Origin: Pseudomonas sp. GM79
Lineage (GTDB): Bacteria; Pseudomonadota; Gammaproteobacteria; Pseudomonadales; Pseudomonadaceae
NCBI RefSeq assembly: GCF_000282495.1
Contig: NZ_AKJE01000110.1
Location: 48,170-112,169, forward strand
Direction: 5' to 3'
Length of the DNA stretch: 64,000 bases
Positions 15,585 through 23,997 of the stretch are shown piece by piece (the stretch's first letter is position 1; every line of letters begins with the position of its first letter). The notes under the pieces are model-generated. The model made no database searches. It saw nothing but the letters and a program-made list of their open reading frames with translations, and was not told the origin of the DNA. The position numbers and the translations under genes are program-made.

Positions 15585-17297
15585 GTGTTCGCCAATCTGT
15601 TGATCATCTTCATCTCCTCTCTGGTGGTGATTGCATTGTTCCAGCGCCTGCGCTTGCCTCCGGTACTGGGTTACCTGTGCGTAGGGCTGATGATCGGGCC
15701 GACAGCGTTCGACTGGGTGAATGAAAGCGAAGAGTTGCCCGACCTTGCCGAGTTGGGCGTGGTGTTCCTGCTGTTTTCTCTCGGGCTTGAATTTTCTCTA
15801 TCGAAAATGCTCGCACTGCGCCAAGTGGTATTTGGCCTGGGCAGCCTGCAAGTGCTGGTTTCCGGGATCGCGCTGGGGGTGTTGCTGATGCTGTTCGGCA
15901 TGCCAACCACGCCTGCACTGTTACTCGGTGCCGGTTTGGCGCTGTCGTCCACCGCCATTGTCAGCAAGGAGTTAAGCAGCCTCGGTGAGCTTTTCAGCCG
16001 CCACGGCCAGAATGCCATCGCCGTGCTGTTGTTCCAGGACGTGGTCGCAGTGCTGCTACTGACCCTGGTGCCGGTGTTCGCCGGTAACAGCGACCAGGTC
16101 TGGTATTGGGCTCTGCCATTGACGCTGGGCAAGACGATCGTGCTGTTCGTCGGTCTGCTGCTGGTCAGTCGCTGGTTTTTGCCACGGCTGTTTCATGAAG
16201 TCGCCGCGTCCCGGTCCGCTGAGCTGTTCGTGCTGTTGGCGCTGGTGATCGTTCTGCTGACGGCCTGGCTGACTCACCTGCTCGGCCTCTCCCCAGCTCT
16301 GGGCGCCTTTCTCGCCGGCATGCTACTGGGGGAGAGCCACTACCGACATCAGATCGAGGCGGACATCCGTCCGTTTCGCGACATTCTGCTCGGGGTATTC
16401 TTCGTCAGCATCGGCATGTTGATCGACTTGCGCTTGTTTGCCAGCCACGGCTTGCTGATTCTCGGTCTGACGCTGGGATTGCTGCTGATCAAAGGCACCG
16501 TGGTCGCGCTGCTGGTCAAATGGCGCGGCAGTGATGTCGAAACCGCCTGGCGCAGCGGCCTGGCATTGGCTCAAGGGGGCGAATTCTGCTTTGCCCTGAT
16601 GGCGCAGATGCAGCAGAGCAAACTGATGCCCGCCGACTTCGGTGGCCTGCTGCTGGCCGCCACGTTCTGCTCGATGCTGGTGACGCCTTTACTGCTGCGC
16701 GCCGCTCCCCACATCGCCACACGCCTGCACCACAAGCCCAACGAAGAAGCCGAACTCGAAAAAATCAGCGCACTCAACGCTGGCTTGCACAATCACGTGG
16801 TGATCTGTGGGTATGGCCGCGTAGGTCAGTCCATCGGGCGCGTCCTGCGTAATGTAGATCAACCGTACATTGCGCTGGATACCGACCCGGTGCGGGTTCA
16901 GGAAGCAGCCGTCAATGAAAACTGCGTTCATTACGGCGATTCACGTCGCGGCGAACTGCTGGTGGCCATAGGGCTGGAACGCGCCAGACTAATGGTGGTC
17001 GCCGTGGATCAGACGGACATCGCACTGTTGATACTCAAGGAGGCACGCCGGTTCAACCCGAGTGTGTCGATCCTGGTGCGCACACGGGACGACAGTCAGT
17101 TGGCAGAGTTGAAGGCGGCTGGCGCCAGCGAAGTCGTACCCGAGTTGCTGGAGTCCAGCCTGATGCTCGCCTCCCACGCGCTGGTCATGCTGGGCATACC
17201 CGGCCAGCAGGTGCGAGACCGGGTCGACCAGGTAAGGCGTGACCGCTATCGCCTGCTGCATGGCTTTTACCCCGGTGCCGACGATGAGGAACGCTGA
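15585..17297 (+). CDS. Monovalent cation:proton antiporter-2 family protein (KefB/KefC-like)
   Basis: 570 residues, GTG start at 15585 with CCGGAG upstream. The first 380 residues hold about 12 transmembrane helices with the CPA2 pattern GVVFLLFSLGLEFSLSKM and SPALGAFLAGMLLGES. A cytoplasmic RCK/TrkA-N domain from about residue 403 starts with HVVICGYGRVGQSIGRVL and binds a dinucleotide. Likely exports K+ (or Na+) in exchange for protons. No KefF/KefG-type ancillary subunit is adjacent. The stop is one base from the convergent Amt gene. Confidence 0.9.
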   Translation: MFANLLIIFISSLVVIALFQRLRLPPVLGYLCVGLMIGPTAFDWVNESEELPDLAELGVVFLLFSLGLEFSLSKMLALRQVVFGLGSLQVLVSGIALGVLLMLFGMPTTPALLLGAGLALSSTAIVSKELSSLGELFSRHGQNAIAVLLFQDVVAVLLLTLVPVFAGNSDQVWYWALPLTLGKTIVLFVGLLLVSRWFLPRLFHEVAASRSAELFVLLALVIVLLTAWLTHLLGLSPALGAFLAGMLLGESHYRHQIEADIRPFRDILLGVFFVSIGMLIDLRLFASHGLLILGLTLGLLLIKGTVVALLVKWRGSDVETAWRSGLALAQGGEFCFALMAQMQQSKLMPADFGGLLLAATFCSMLVTPLLLRAAPHIATRLHHKPNEEAELEKISALNAGLHNHVVICGYGRVGQSIGRVLRNVDQPYIALDTDPVRVQEAAVNENCVHYGDSRRGELLVAIGLERARLMVVAVDQTDIALLILKEARRFNPSVSILVRTRDDSQLAELKAAGASEVVPELLESSLMLASHALVMLGIPGQQVRDRVDQVRRDRYRLLHGFYPGADDEER

Positions 17298-17298
17298 T

Positions 17299-18507
17299 TC
17301 AATCCTGGCTCACGGCACCGATCTTGTGAACCGACAAGTCCGCGCCGTAATACTCCTCTTCCTGACTCAGGCGCAGGCCATGGAACACCTTGATCGTGCC
17401 ATACACCGCAAAACCGCCAACCAGCGCCACGATCACCCCCAGAGAAGTGCCGATCAACTGGCTGATCAGGCTCACGCCCCCCAAACCACCCAAGGCGGTT
17501 TGACCAAAGATGCCGCAAGCGATCCCGCCCCAGACACCACACAGCCCATGCAGAGGCCAGACGCCCAGCACATCATCGATATGCCATTTGCCTTGGGCGG
17601 CGGTAAAGCACCAGACAAACAGTGCCCCGGCGATGGCACCGGTCACCAACGCGCCCACCGGGTGCATCAGATCCGATCCGGCGCAGATCGCCACCAGTCC
17701 GGCCAATGGACCGTTATGCAGGAAGCCCGGGTCATTGCGCCCGGCGATCAACGCCGCCACGGTGCCGCCGACCATGGCCATCAACGAATTCACCGCGACC
17801 AGCCCGCTGACCCCTTGCAAGGTCTGGGCGCTCATCACGTTGAAGCCGAACCAGCCGACGATCAGAATCCACGAACCCAACGCCAGAAAGGGAATGCTCG
17901 ACGGTGCGAATGCCACGAGTCGCCCATCGCGATAACGACCTTGCCTTGGGCCGAGCAACAACACCGCCGCGAGTGCCAGCCAGCCACCCATGGCATGAAC
18001 CACCACAGAGCCTGCGAAGTCATGGAAGCTGGCGCCAAAGCGCTCCAGCAACCAGGCCTGCAGACCAAAGTTGCCATTCCAGATCATGCCTTCGAAGAAG
18101 GGATAAATGAACGCCACGATCAGCGCCGTCGCACACAACTGCGGGACGAACCGGGCGCGCTCGGCGATGCCTCCCGAAATGATTGCCGGTATCGCCGCAG
18201 CAAAGGTCAGCAGAAAGAAAAACTTCACCAGCCCATAGCCATGATCGGCGGTGATCACCGCCGCCGGCTGCATGAAATTGACTCCGTAGGAAATCCAATA
18301 GCCTATAAAGAAGTAGGCCAGGGTCGAAATGGCGAAGTCGCTGAGGATCTTCGACAAGGCGTTGACCTGGTTTTTTTGTCGAACCGTACCCACCTCGAGA
18401 AAGGCGAAACCGGCGTGCATGGCCAGGACCATGACCGCACCGATAAGGATGAACAACGTGTTGGAGCTATGGACCAGACTGTCCACAGCACTTTGCAGAT
18501 TTTCCAT
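17299..18507 (-). CDS. amtB: Ammonium transporter, Amt family
   Basis: 402 residues from ATG 18507 (MENLQSAVDSLVHSSNTLF); the frame is open 22 codons further up. Eleven helices with Amt signatures: twin pore histidines in FAGSVVVHAMGGW and WPLHGLCGVWGG, and GWFGFN. There is no glnK (PII) gene beside it, unlike the glnK-amtB pair, so it is probably a second Amt paralogue. It lacks an obvious cleaved signal peptide. Confidence 0.9.
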   Translation of the reverse strand: MENLQSAVDSLVHSSNTLFILIGAVMVLAMHAGFAFLEVGTVRQKNQVNALSKILSDFAISTLAYFFIGYWISYGVNFMQPAAVITADHGYGLVKFFFLLTFAAAIPAIISGGIAERARFVPQLCATALIVAFIYPFFEGMIWNGNFGLQAWLLERFGASFHDFAGSVVVHAMGGWLALAAVLLLGPRQGRYRDGRLVAFAPSSIPFLALGSWILIVGWFGFNVMSAQTLQGVSGLVAVNSLMAMVGGTVAALIAGRNDPGFLHNGPLAGLVAICAGSDLMHPVGALVTGAIAGALFVWCFTAAQGKWHIDDVLGVWPLHGLCGVWGGIACGIFGQTALGGLGGVSLISQLIGTSLGVIVALVGGFAVYGTIKVFHGLRLSQEEEYYGADLSVHKIGAVSQD

Positions 18508-18813
18508 GGATTGGCAGACCTGAAGGCTGAAAAAAAGCACCAAAGCAGTTCGCGCAGAAGGCTGACGCACCAAGTTGCAGCCGATCCAGACTGAAGCGCT
18601 GATCCGGATGAACCGCTTTGGCGCACAAGAACGGAACCTTTGCGCGAGTTTTGATTATTTGAGTTAAGGTTTTCCTGAAATCATGCCCGGCAACAGCGCA
18701 ACGGCGCAGGCTGACGCACCACGACATAGCAAAAGTTGTACCAGTCATTTGTACTGAACCTTCACGCAAGGCTCATACTCGAACGCTTCAGTAGCCACTC
18801 ACGGAGATCACCA
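18508..18813. other. Divergent intergenic region between the Amt gene and the yqjD-like gene
   Basis: 306 bases that must hold promoters in both directions. A T-rich stretch near 18640-18680 (GAGTTTTGATTATTTGAG) is a plausible core. No RpoN box (TGGCAC-N5-TTGC) is evident. I cannot fix exact start sites. Confidence 0.4.
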
Positions 18814-19128
18814 ATGGCACGCACCACAGCAAAGACTGCTCAAGAAGTTTTGATGGAAGATTTTCAGACACTGGTCACCGACACTGAAAGGTTGCTGGAA
18901 CACACCAAATCCCTGGCTGGCGATCAAGCCGATGAGTTGCGCCAGCAGATCCATGACAGTCTGCTGCGTGCGCGGGAAACCCTGAGATTGACCGAAGACT
19001 CTGTGCGCGAGCGCGGCAAAGCCGCTGTCACAGCCACGGAAGATTACGTCCAGGCCAACCCATGGCAATCGGTCGGAATCGCGGCTGGCGTGGGCTTCCT
19101 GATCGGCCTGCTGGCCACTCGGCGCTAA
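18814..19128 (+). CDS. YqjD/ElaB-family inner-membrane protein (DUF883)
   Basis: 104 residues from ATG 18814 with CGGAGA upstream. A long amphipathic helix (LMEDFQTLVTDTERLLEHTKSLAGD) is followed by the C-terminal membrane anchor YVQANPWQSVGIAAGVGFLIGLLATRR, the hallmark of the ElaB/YqjD family. E. coli members bind ribosomes at the membrane in stationary phase. First of a three-gene operon like yqjD-yqjE-yqjK. Confidence 0.9.
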   Translation: MARTTAKTAQEVLMEDFQTLVTDTERLLEHTKSLAGDQADELRQQIHDSLLRARETLRLTEDSVRERGKAAVTATEDYVQANPWQSVGIAAGVGFLIGLLATRR

Positions 19129-19129
19129 T

Positions 19130-19519
19130 ATGGCGATCGGCGAATCCGGCCCGTCTGCGACGGGCACCGGCTCATCCCCGCGGCGCCTCGGTGCCGCGTT
19201 TCTTGGACTGCTGCACAGTCATGTCGAACTGTTTGGCATTGAATTGCAGGAACAAAAAGCACGCACGGTAAGCCTGTTGTTGTTTGCAGGCCTGACGCTG
19301 GTCTTTGCCTTGTTATTGCTGGTGGGCTTGTCGACGCTGGTGTTGATCCTTTTTTGGGACACCTATCGCCTGGCAGCAATCATCGGGCTCTGTGTGTTCT
19401 ATACCCTCGCCGCGTTGTTCTGTGCGATGCGCTTGAGAGCAGCGATTTTCGATGAGTCCTCGCCCTTCCACGGCACCCTGGAAGAGTTGGCCAATGATCG
19501 GGAGCGTCTGTTGCCATGA
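19130..19519 (+). CDS. YqjE-like membrane protein (phage holin superfamily 6-like)
   Basis: 129 residues, start one base after the upstream stop. Two hydrophobic helices at about 48-75 and 80-105 are flanked by a basic N-terminus (RRLGAAFLGLLHSHVELFGIELQEQK), as in YqjE/DUF1469 proteins. Function unknown; conserved as a partner of YqjD. Confidence 0.85.
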   Translation: MAIGESGPSATGTGSSPRRLGAAFLGLLHSHVELFGIELQEQKARTVSLLLFAGLTLVFALLLLVGLSTLVLILFWDTYRLAAIIGLCVFYTLAALFCAMRLRAAIFDESSPFHGTLEELANDRERLLP

Positions 19520-19854
19520 GCCTGTCTGAACTTCCCCGCAACAGCTCGCGCACGGAAATGCGCAAGGCGCTGATTCGCCTGCGCATGGAAATGCATCGCC
19601 AGGAAATTCGCCACGAATCCCAACAGCTGCTGCATCCCTTGCAACGGGTGCGTGGCATGACGCAAAACCTGCAAGACGGTCTCGGCATCAAACACGCCCC
19701 GCTCTGGGGCATCGCGGCCGTGATCGGGTTGGGCTTTCTGACCGGCAAGGGGGCCAAGGGTGGCGGTATCGGCAGCCTGACTCGGCTGGCTCGCCTGGGC
19801 GTCACGCTGGGGCCACTGATCAAACTGATCATGCAGAACTCGCGCAAACACTAA
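19516..19854 (+). CDS. Third gene of the yqjDE operon, YqjK-like
   Basis: 112 residues; ATG overlaps the previous stop by four bases. Basic helical N-terminus (MRKALIRLRMEMHRQEIRHES) and a short hydrophobic stretch (APLWGIAAVIGLGFLTG, about 62-78), then a Gly-rich region. Position and size match YqjK of E. coli, but sequence similarity is not obvious by eye. Function unknown. Confidence 0.75.
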   Translation: MSLSELPRNSSRTEMRKALIRLRMEMHRQEIRHESQQLLHPLQRVRGMTQNLQDGLGIKHAPLWGIAAVIGLGFLTGKGAKGGGIGSLTRLARLGVTLGPLIKLIMQNSRKH

Positions 19855-19977
19855 TCAGTCCTGTTTGGCTGCATTCTTGCAATACCACCGGGATTAACCT
19901 CTTTTTCGAGAGGTTGATCCTGCGTGCCTGCTTGGTGTCCAGGGTTACCCAGAACAAAACCTTACTAAGGAGGCTTC

Positions 19978-21141
19978 GTGATCGACGGGCAACCGCTCGC
20001 CTGCTTTCAGCCGTTCATCGATACCGCCACGGGCCGCATCGCTGGCGTCGAAGCGCTGGGTCGACTGCGTCAGGCCGACGGTCAACTGACCTCGGTAGGA
20101 CCTCTGTTCGCCGACCCGCGAACCCCCGCCATTGCCCTGCGTCGTCTTGATCGCCAGATTCGCGATGATGCGCTGAGGCGTTTGCATGAAGCGCCCCCGG
20201 ACTGGTTTCTCAGCCTCAACATATCGCCCCGCTGGATCAGTCGCTTGCACCGGGACCAGGCACTGCCAAGTCTCAAGCAGTTGAGCAGGCATGGCGTCGA
20301 CGCGCAACGAATCGTCTTTGAGATCACCGAACTGGGCGGTGACAGCCTGCGTCTTGCCGAAGTCGTGGCCCGTTACCGACAAGCCGGGGCGCGGATCGCC
20401 ATTGATGATTTCGGTGCCGGTTACTCTCAGCTCGATCGCGTGCTGGCCCTGCAACCGGACATTCTCAAGCTCGACATGCGATTGTTCCAGGCCGCCGCAT
20501 TGGGAGGCCCCAGCAGCGAGGTGGTGAAGGCACTGGCGCAAATGGCGGAGAAAACCGGTTGCTGGATTATCGCTGAAGGCGTGGAAACCGAAGCTCAACT
20601 GAATTTTGCCCTGGAGTGTGGTTCACGCTACGTACAGGGCTTTCTGTTCGCCCGTGCACAAGCTGATTTCTTCGCCACAGATGCCTTTGTCGAGCGCTTC
20701 GCGCAACTGCGCCAGCGCTATGTTCAGCAAAAACTGGCTGAACGCGCTCGTCTGATGATCATGCGCCAGCAACTCAGCGAACTGATGACCATCCTGCAAG
20801 CCTGGGCTCAAGCCAGCGCGCCCCTCAGCACCTTGCCGCAACTGGAAGCGTTTCCCTGGTTGTTGCGCTTTTATCAATGCGACCGCCACGGCACGCAGCT
20901 GACCCCCAATCTGGAATGGCGCAACAACGGCTGGGAAGCCGATAACCGCTACCTGGGCCATAACTGGTCATGGCGCCCCTACTTTTATCACTTGCTGGCC
21001 GAGGGTTGGGATGAGCGCCGGCTGACGCTTTCCAACACCTACCGCGATGCCACCAGCAATCAGTACTGCCTCACCGCCGGGCAATTCTTCGATAACGGCG
21101 AGCGACTGCTGCTCATCGATATCGATGCCGCGGGGCTTTAG
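19978..21141 (+). CDS. Cyclic-di-GMP phosphodiesterase: EAL domain with C-terminal YkuI_C-like domain
   Basis: 387 residues, GTG start at 19978 with a strong AAGGAGG. The EAL domain covers about 1-240 with the catalytic set intact: GVEALGRLR (EAL), LSLNIS (Asn), FEITELGG (Glu), AIDDFGAGYS (DDF Asp pair), LKLD (Lys), AEGVET (Glu) and YVQGF (Gln). About 245-387 resembles the PDC-like domain found after EAL in YkuI (WRPYFYHLLAEG, LSNTYRDATSNQYCLTAGQFF). No transmembrane segment or signal peptide, so both domains are cytoplasmic. Expected to hydrolyse cyclic-di-GMP; the C-terminal domain may sense a small ligand. Confidence 0.88.
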   Translation: MIDGQPLACFQPFIDTATGRIAGVEALGRLRQADGQLTSVGPLFADPRTPAIALRRLDRQIRDDALRRLHEAPPDWFLSLNISPRWISRLHRDQALPSLKQLSRHGVDAQRIVFEITELGGDSLRLAEVVARYRQAGARIAIDDFGAGYSQLDRVLALQPDILKLDMRLFQAAALGGPSSEVVKALAQMAEKTGCWIIAEGVETEAQLNFALECGSRYVQGFLFARAQADFFATDAFVERFAQLRQRYVQQKLAERARLMIMRQQLSELMTILQAWAQASAPLSTLPQLEAFPWLLRFYQCDRHGTQLTPNLEWRNNGWEADNRYLGHNWSWRPYFYHLLAEGWDERRLTLSNTYRDATSNQYCLTAGQFFDNGERLLLIDIDAAGL

Positions 21142-21208
21142 TTCTCCTTGCAGGGACCGGCGCGAACCGGGAAGCTAGGGGATCAGTCACCTGACGGAGA
21201 AACCAGCC

Positions 21209-22540
21209 TTGGATTGGCAAACCCTGCTCACCCGCGAACGCCTCGGAAAGCCTGTGCACAGCCCGGAAGAACTCGGCCGCAGCCCTTTCCATAAAGACCA
21301 CGACCGCATCATTTTCTCGGGCGCATTTCGCCGCCTCGGGCGCAAGACCCAGGTCCATCCGGTCTCCAGCAACGACCACATCCACACACGCCTGACCCAC
21401 TCGCTGGAAGTCAGCTGCGTCGGCCGTTCGCTGGGCATGCGCGTTGGTGAAACCATCCGCAGCGCCCTGCCCGACTGGTGCGAACCGAGCGATCTGGGCA
21501 TGGTGGTGCAATCGGCTTGCCTGGCCCATGACATTGGTAATCCGCCTTTCGGTCATTCCGGTGAAGACGCGATCCGCCACTGGTTCCAGCAGGCCGCAGG
21601 CCGTGGCTGGCTGGATGCGATGAGCGAAGCCGAACGCAATGACTTCCTCAATTTCGAAGGCAACGCCCAAGGTTTCCGGGTACTTACCCAGCTTGAATAC
21701 CACCAGTTCGAAGGGGGGACCCGGCTGACCTACGCCACGCTGGGCACCTACCTCAAATACCCGTGGACTGCTCGACACGCCGACTCACTGGGCTACAAGA
21801 AGCACAAGTTCGGCTGTTATCAGAGCGAACTGCCACTGCTGGAACAGATCGCGCACAAGCTCGGTCTGCCCCAACTGGACGAACAACGCTGGGCGCGCCA
21901 CCCGCTGGTGTACCTGATGGAGGCCGCCGACGACATCTGCTACGCGCTGATCGATCTGGAAGATGGCCTGGAGATGGACCTGTTGGAGTACGCCGAAGTC
22001 GAGTCCCTGCTGCTGGACCTGGTGGGCGACGATCTCCCGGAAACCTATCGCCAGCTCGGCCCGCAAGATTCGCGTCGGCGCAAACTGGCGATCCTGCGGG
22101 GCAAAGCCATCGAACACCTGACCAACGCAGCAGCCCGAGCGTTCGTCGAGCAACAGGACGCGCTGCTGGCCGGCACGCTGGCTGGCGACCTGGTGGAACA
22201 CATGCACGGCCCCGCCAAACGTTGCGTCTTGAATGCCAAGGACATGGCGCGCAAAAAAATCTTCCAGGACAAGCGCAAGACACTCCACGAAATAGGCGCC
22301 TACACCACCCTGGAAATCCTGCTCAACGCCTTTTGCGGCGCGGCACTGGAGCAACACAACGGCCGTACGCCATCCTTCAAGCACCGCCGCATACTCGACC
22401 TGTTGGGCAACAATGCACCCGATCCTCACGGCCCTTTACACACCTCCTTCTTGCGCATGATTGATTTCATCGCCGGCATGACCGACAGCTATGCCGGTGA
22501 AATGGCGCTGGAAATGACCGGGCGTTCAAGCCACCGATAA
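21209..22540 (+). CDS. dgt: Deoxyguanosinetriphosphate triphosphohydrolase (dGTPase-like)
   Basis: 443 residues, TTG start at 21209 with GGAG upstream. HD-domain phosphohydrolase: SPFHKDHDRIIFSGAFRRLGRKTQV at residues 25-49, NDHIHTRLTHSLEVSCVGR (first His), and ACLAHDIGNPPFGHSGE (His-Asp pair), typical of SAMHD1/dGTPase enzymes that release triphosphate from dNTPs. Length matches the long dGTPase-like group. Monocistronic; followed by a strong palindrome (22548-22585). Confidence 0.92.
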   Translation: MDWQTLLTRERLGKPVHSPEELGRSPFHKDHDRIIFSGAFRRLGRKTQVHPVSSNDHIHTRLTHSLEVSCVGRSLGMRVGETIRSALPDWCEPSDLGMVVQSACLAHDIGNPPFGHSGEDAIRHWFQQAAGRGWLDAMSEAERNDFLNFEGNAQGFRVLTQLEYHQFEGGTRLTYATLGTYLKYPWTARHADSLGYKKHKFGCYQSELPLLEQIAHKLGLPQLDEQRWARHPLVYLMEAADDICYALIDLEDGLEMDLLEYAEVESLLLDLVGDDLPETYRQLGPQDSRRRKLAILRGKAIEHLTNAAARAFVEQQDALLAGTLAGDLVEHMHGPAKRCVLNAKDMARKKIFQDKRKTLHEIGAYTTLEILLNAFCGAALEQHNGRTPSFKHRRILDLLGNNAPDPHGPLHTSFLRMIDFIAGMTDSYAGEMALEMTGRSSHR

Positions 22541-22547
22541 AAACGTA

Positions 22548-22585
22548 TCGATCAGCCTGTCAGAGAGCTCTGAGCGGCTGATCGA
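22548..22585. other. 38-base palindrome/hairpin after dgt
   Basis: TCGATCAGCC-TG-TCAGAG-AG-CTCTGA-GC-GGCTGATCGA: a 10-bp arm, two unpaired bases each side, a 6-bp inner stem and a 2-base loop. No T-run follows, so it is not a standard terminator. It could be a Rho-assisted 3' end or a protein-binding site upstream of the receiver gene at 22710. Confidence 0.75.
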
Positions 22586-22709
22586 ATTCTCGACATTCAT
22601 CTGTATTTCAACGTCGACAGAATCGCCCTACACCTTGTGCGGAGCGGACTGATCGATTGTTCGGCCATCTCGCGAAATAATCTCACTCCCTTTGCTCGAC
22701 AGATGACTC

Positions 22710-23114
22710 ATGAAAGCTCCTATGTTCAAACATGATTGGCGCATCTTGCTGGTGGAAGATCATCCCTTTCAGCTACGGGCGACTCAGTCCCTGCTCGAGA
22801 GTTTTGGCTTCACCCAACTGACCCCCACTGACAGCGCCAGAGGCGCCTTGCAACAAATGCTCAAGGCTGCGCAACCGTTCGACATTCTTCTGTGCGACCA
22901 ATGCCTGCCCGACCTTGCAGGCCTTGATTTGATCGAATACGCCAGTCACCGGGGGATGATCAGGCAGGCAATACTTCTGAGCAGCCTGACATCCGTCGAA
23001 CTGGACAAACTTAAAGTCATGGCCTACGAACATGGATTGCCCTTGCTCGGTTACTTGATCAAACCATTGAAACAATCAGACTTCAGAAACTTATTGACCT
23101 TGGCCTCCATATAA
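22710..23114 (+). CDS. Stand-alone receiver-domain protein
   Basis: 134 residues (130 or fewer if the ATG at 22722 is used). A complete receiver: RILLVEDHPFQLRATQSLLE with acidic Glu-Asp, phospho-acceptor Asp in ILLCDQCLPDLAG, Ser in LLSSLTS, and Lys in YLIKPLK. No output domain. It lies 256 bases upstream of a BvgA-like regulator in the same direction and may exchange phosphate with the kinase at 23994, but that is inference. Several P. fluorescens BvgAS-like loci carry such a lone receiver. Confidence 0.85.
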   Translation: MKAPMFKHDWRILLVEDHPFQLRATQSLLESFGFTQLTPTDSARGALQQMLKAAQPFDILLCDQCLPDLAGLDLIEYASHRGMIRQAILLSSLTSVELDKLKVMAYEHGLPLLGYLIKPLKQSDFRNLLTLASI

Positions 23115-23370
23115 AAACACGAAAACCCAAACACACTAAAGCAATGACCAGCGCATAGATTCAGACCTCTAACTCAATGCTTTCAATCGCTTGACTAGAC
23201 CTATCAAACCTTTGCCTTTCCTCATGCAAAACCTAGTTGATACGTAGTCCCATTCTTCTTCAGTTGTAGGACTTTTCCTATATTGCCGCTATAGCTCCCT
23301 CAGTTCATGCGGCCCCATAACTATCTGAGCTAAGGTGCGCGCATTATTTGTGCACGTATGGGATTTGATT

Positions 23371-23997
23371 ATGAACTCCGTTTTTATTGTCGACGATCAC
23401 CCTGTCATCCGCCTTGCGGTTCGAATGCTACTGGAACATGAAGGTTACAAAGTCGTCGGCGAAACTGACAATGGGGTCGATGCAATGCAGATGGTTCGCG
23501 AATGCATGCCTGACCTGATCATCCTAGACATCAGCATTCCCAAACTGGATGGGCTGGAAGTTCTTTCCCGTTTCAACGCCATGAGCACACCCTTAAAAAC
23601 ACTGGTATTAACTGCACAGTGTCCGACACTTTTCGGTATTCGCTGCATGCAGTCCGGTGCATCGGGCTATGTATGCAAACAGGAAGACCTCAGTGAACTG
23701 ATGAGTGCGATCAAAGCAGTTTTATCTGGTTACAACTACTTCCCCAGTCAAGCGTTGAACCCTGTTCGTCATGACGACGCGCGCTGGGCCGACCTGGAAT
23801 TGTTCAAATCCGTTAATGATCGAGAACTGATGGTATTACAACTTTTCGCCCAGGGTCGTACAAACAAAGAAATTGCCAAGGGCATGTTTCTCAGCAACAA
23901 GACGGTCAGCACTTATAAAAAACGACTGATGCAGAAACTCAAGGCCAAATCCCTGGTTGAACTCATCGATATGGCAAAACGTAACGCGTTAGTGTGA
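23371..23997 (+). CDS. BvgA-like LuxR-family response regulator
   Basis: 208 residues from ATG 23371. Receiver: FIVDDHPVIRLAVRMLLE with Asp8-Asp9, phospho-acceptor Asp53 in ILDISIPKLDG, Thr in LTAQ, Lys in YVCKQEDLSEL. C-terminal helix-turn-helix: FAQGRTNKEIAKGMFLSNKTVSTYKKRLMQKL. The stop overlaps the next gene's start (GTGTGA), so regulator and kinase are translated together. AT content is higher than in surrounding genes at the 5' end and promoter. Confidence 0.9.
   Translation: MNSVFIVDDHPVIRLAVRMLLEHEGYKVVGETDNGVDAMQMVRECMPDLIILDISIPKLDGLEVLSRFNAMSTPLKTLVLTAQCPTLFGIRCMQSGASGYVCKQEDLSELMSAIKAVLSGYNYFPSQALNPVRHDDARWADLELFKSVNDRELMVLQLFAQGRTNKEIAKGMFLSNKTVSTYKKRLMQKLKAKSLVELIDMAKRNALV

Noticed and set aside
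17239..18594. 451-codon frame opposite the Amt gene
   Set aside because: Low-complexity His/Gln/Arg-rich product without helices or motifs; antisense to a well supported transporter.
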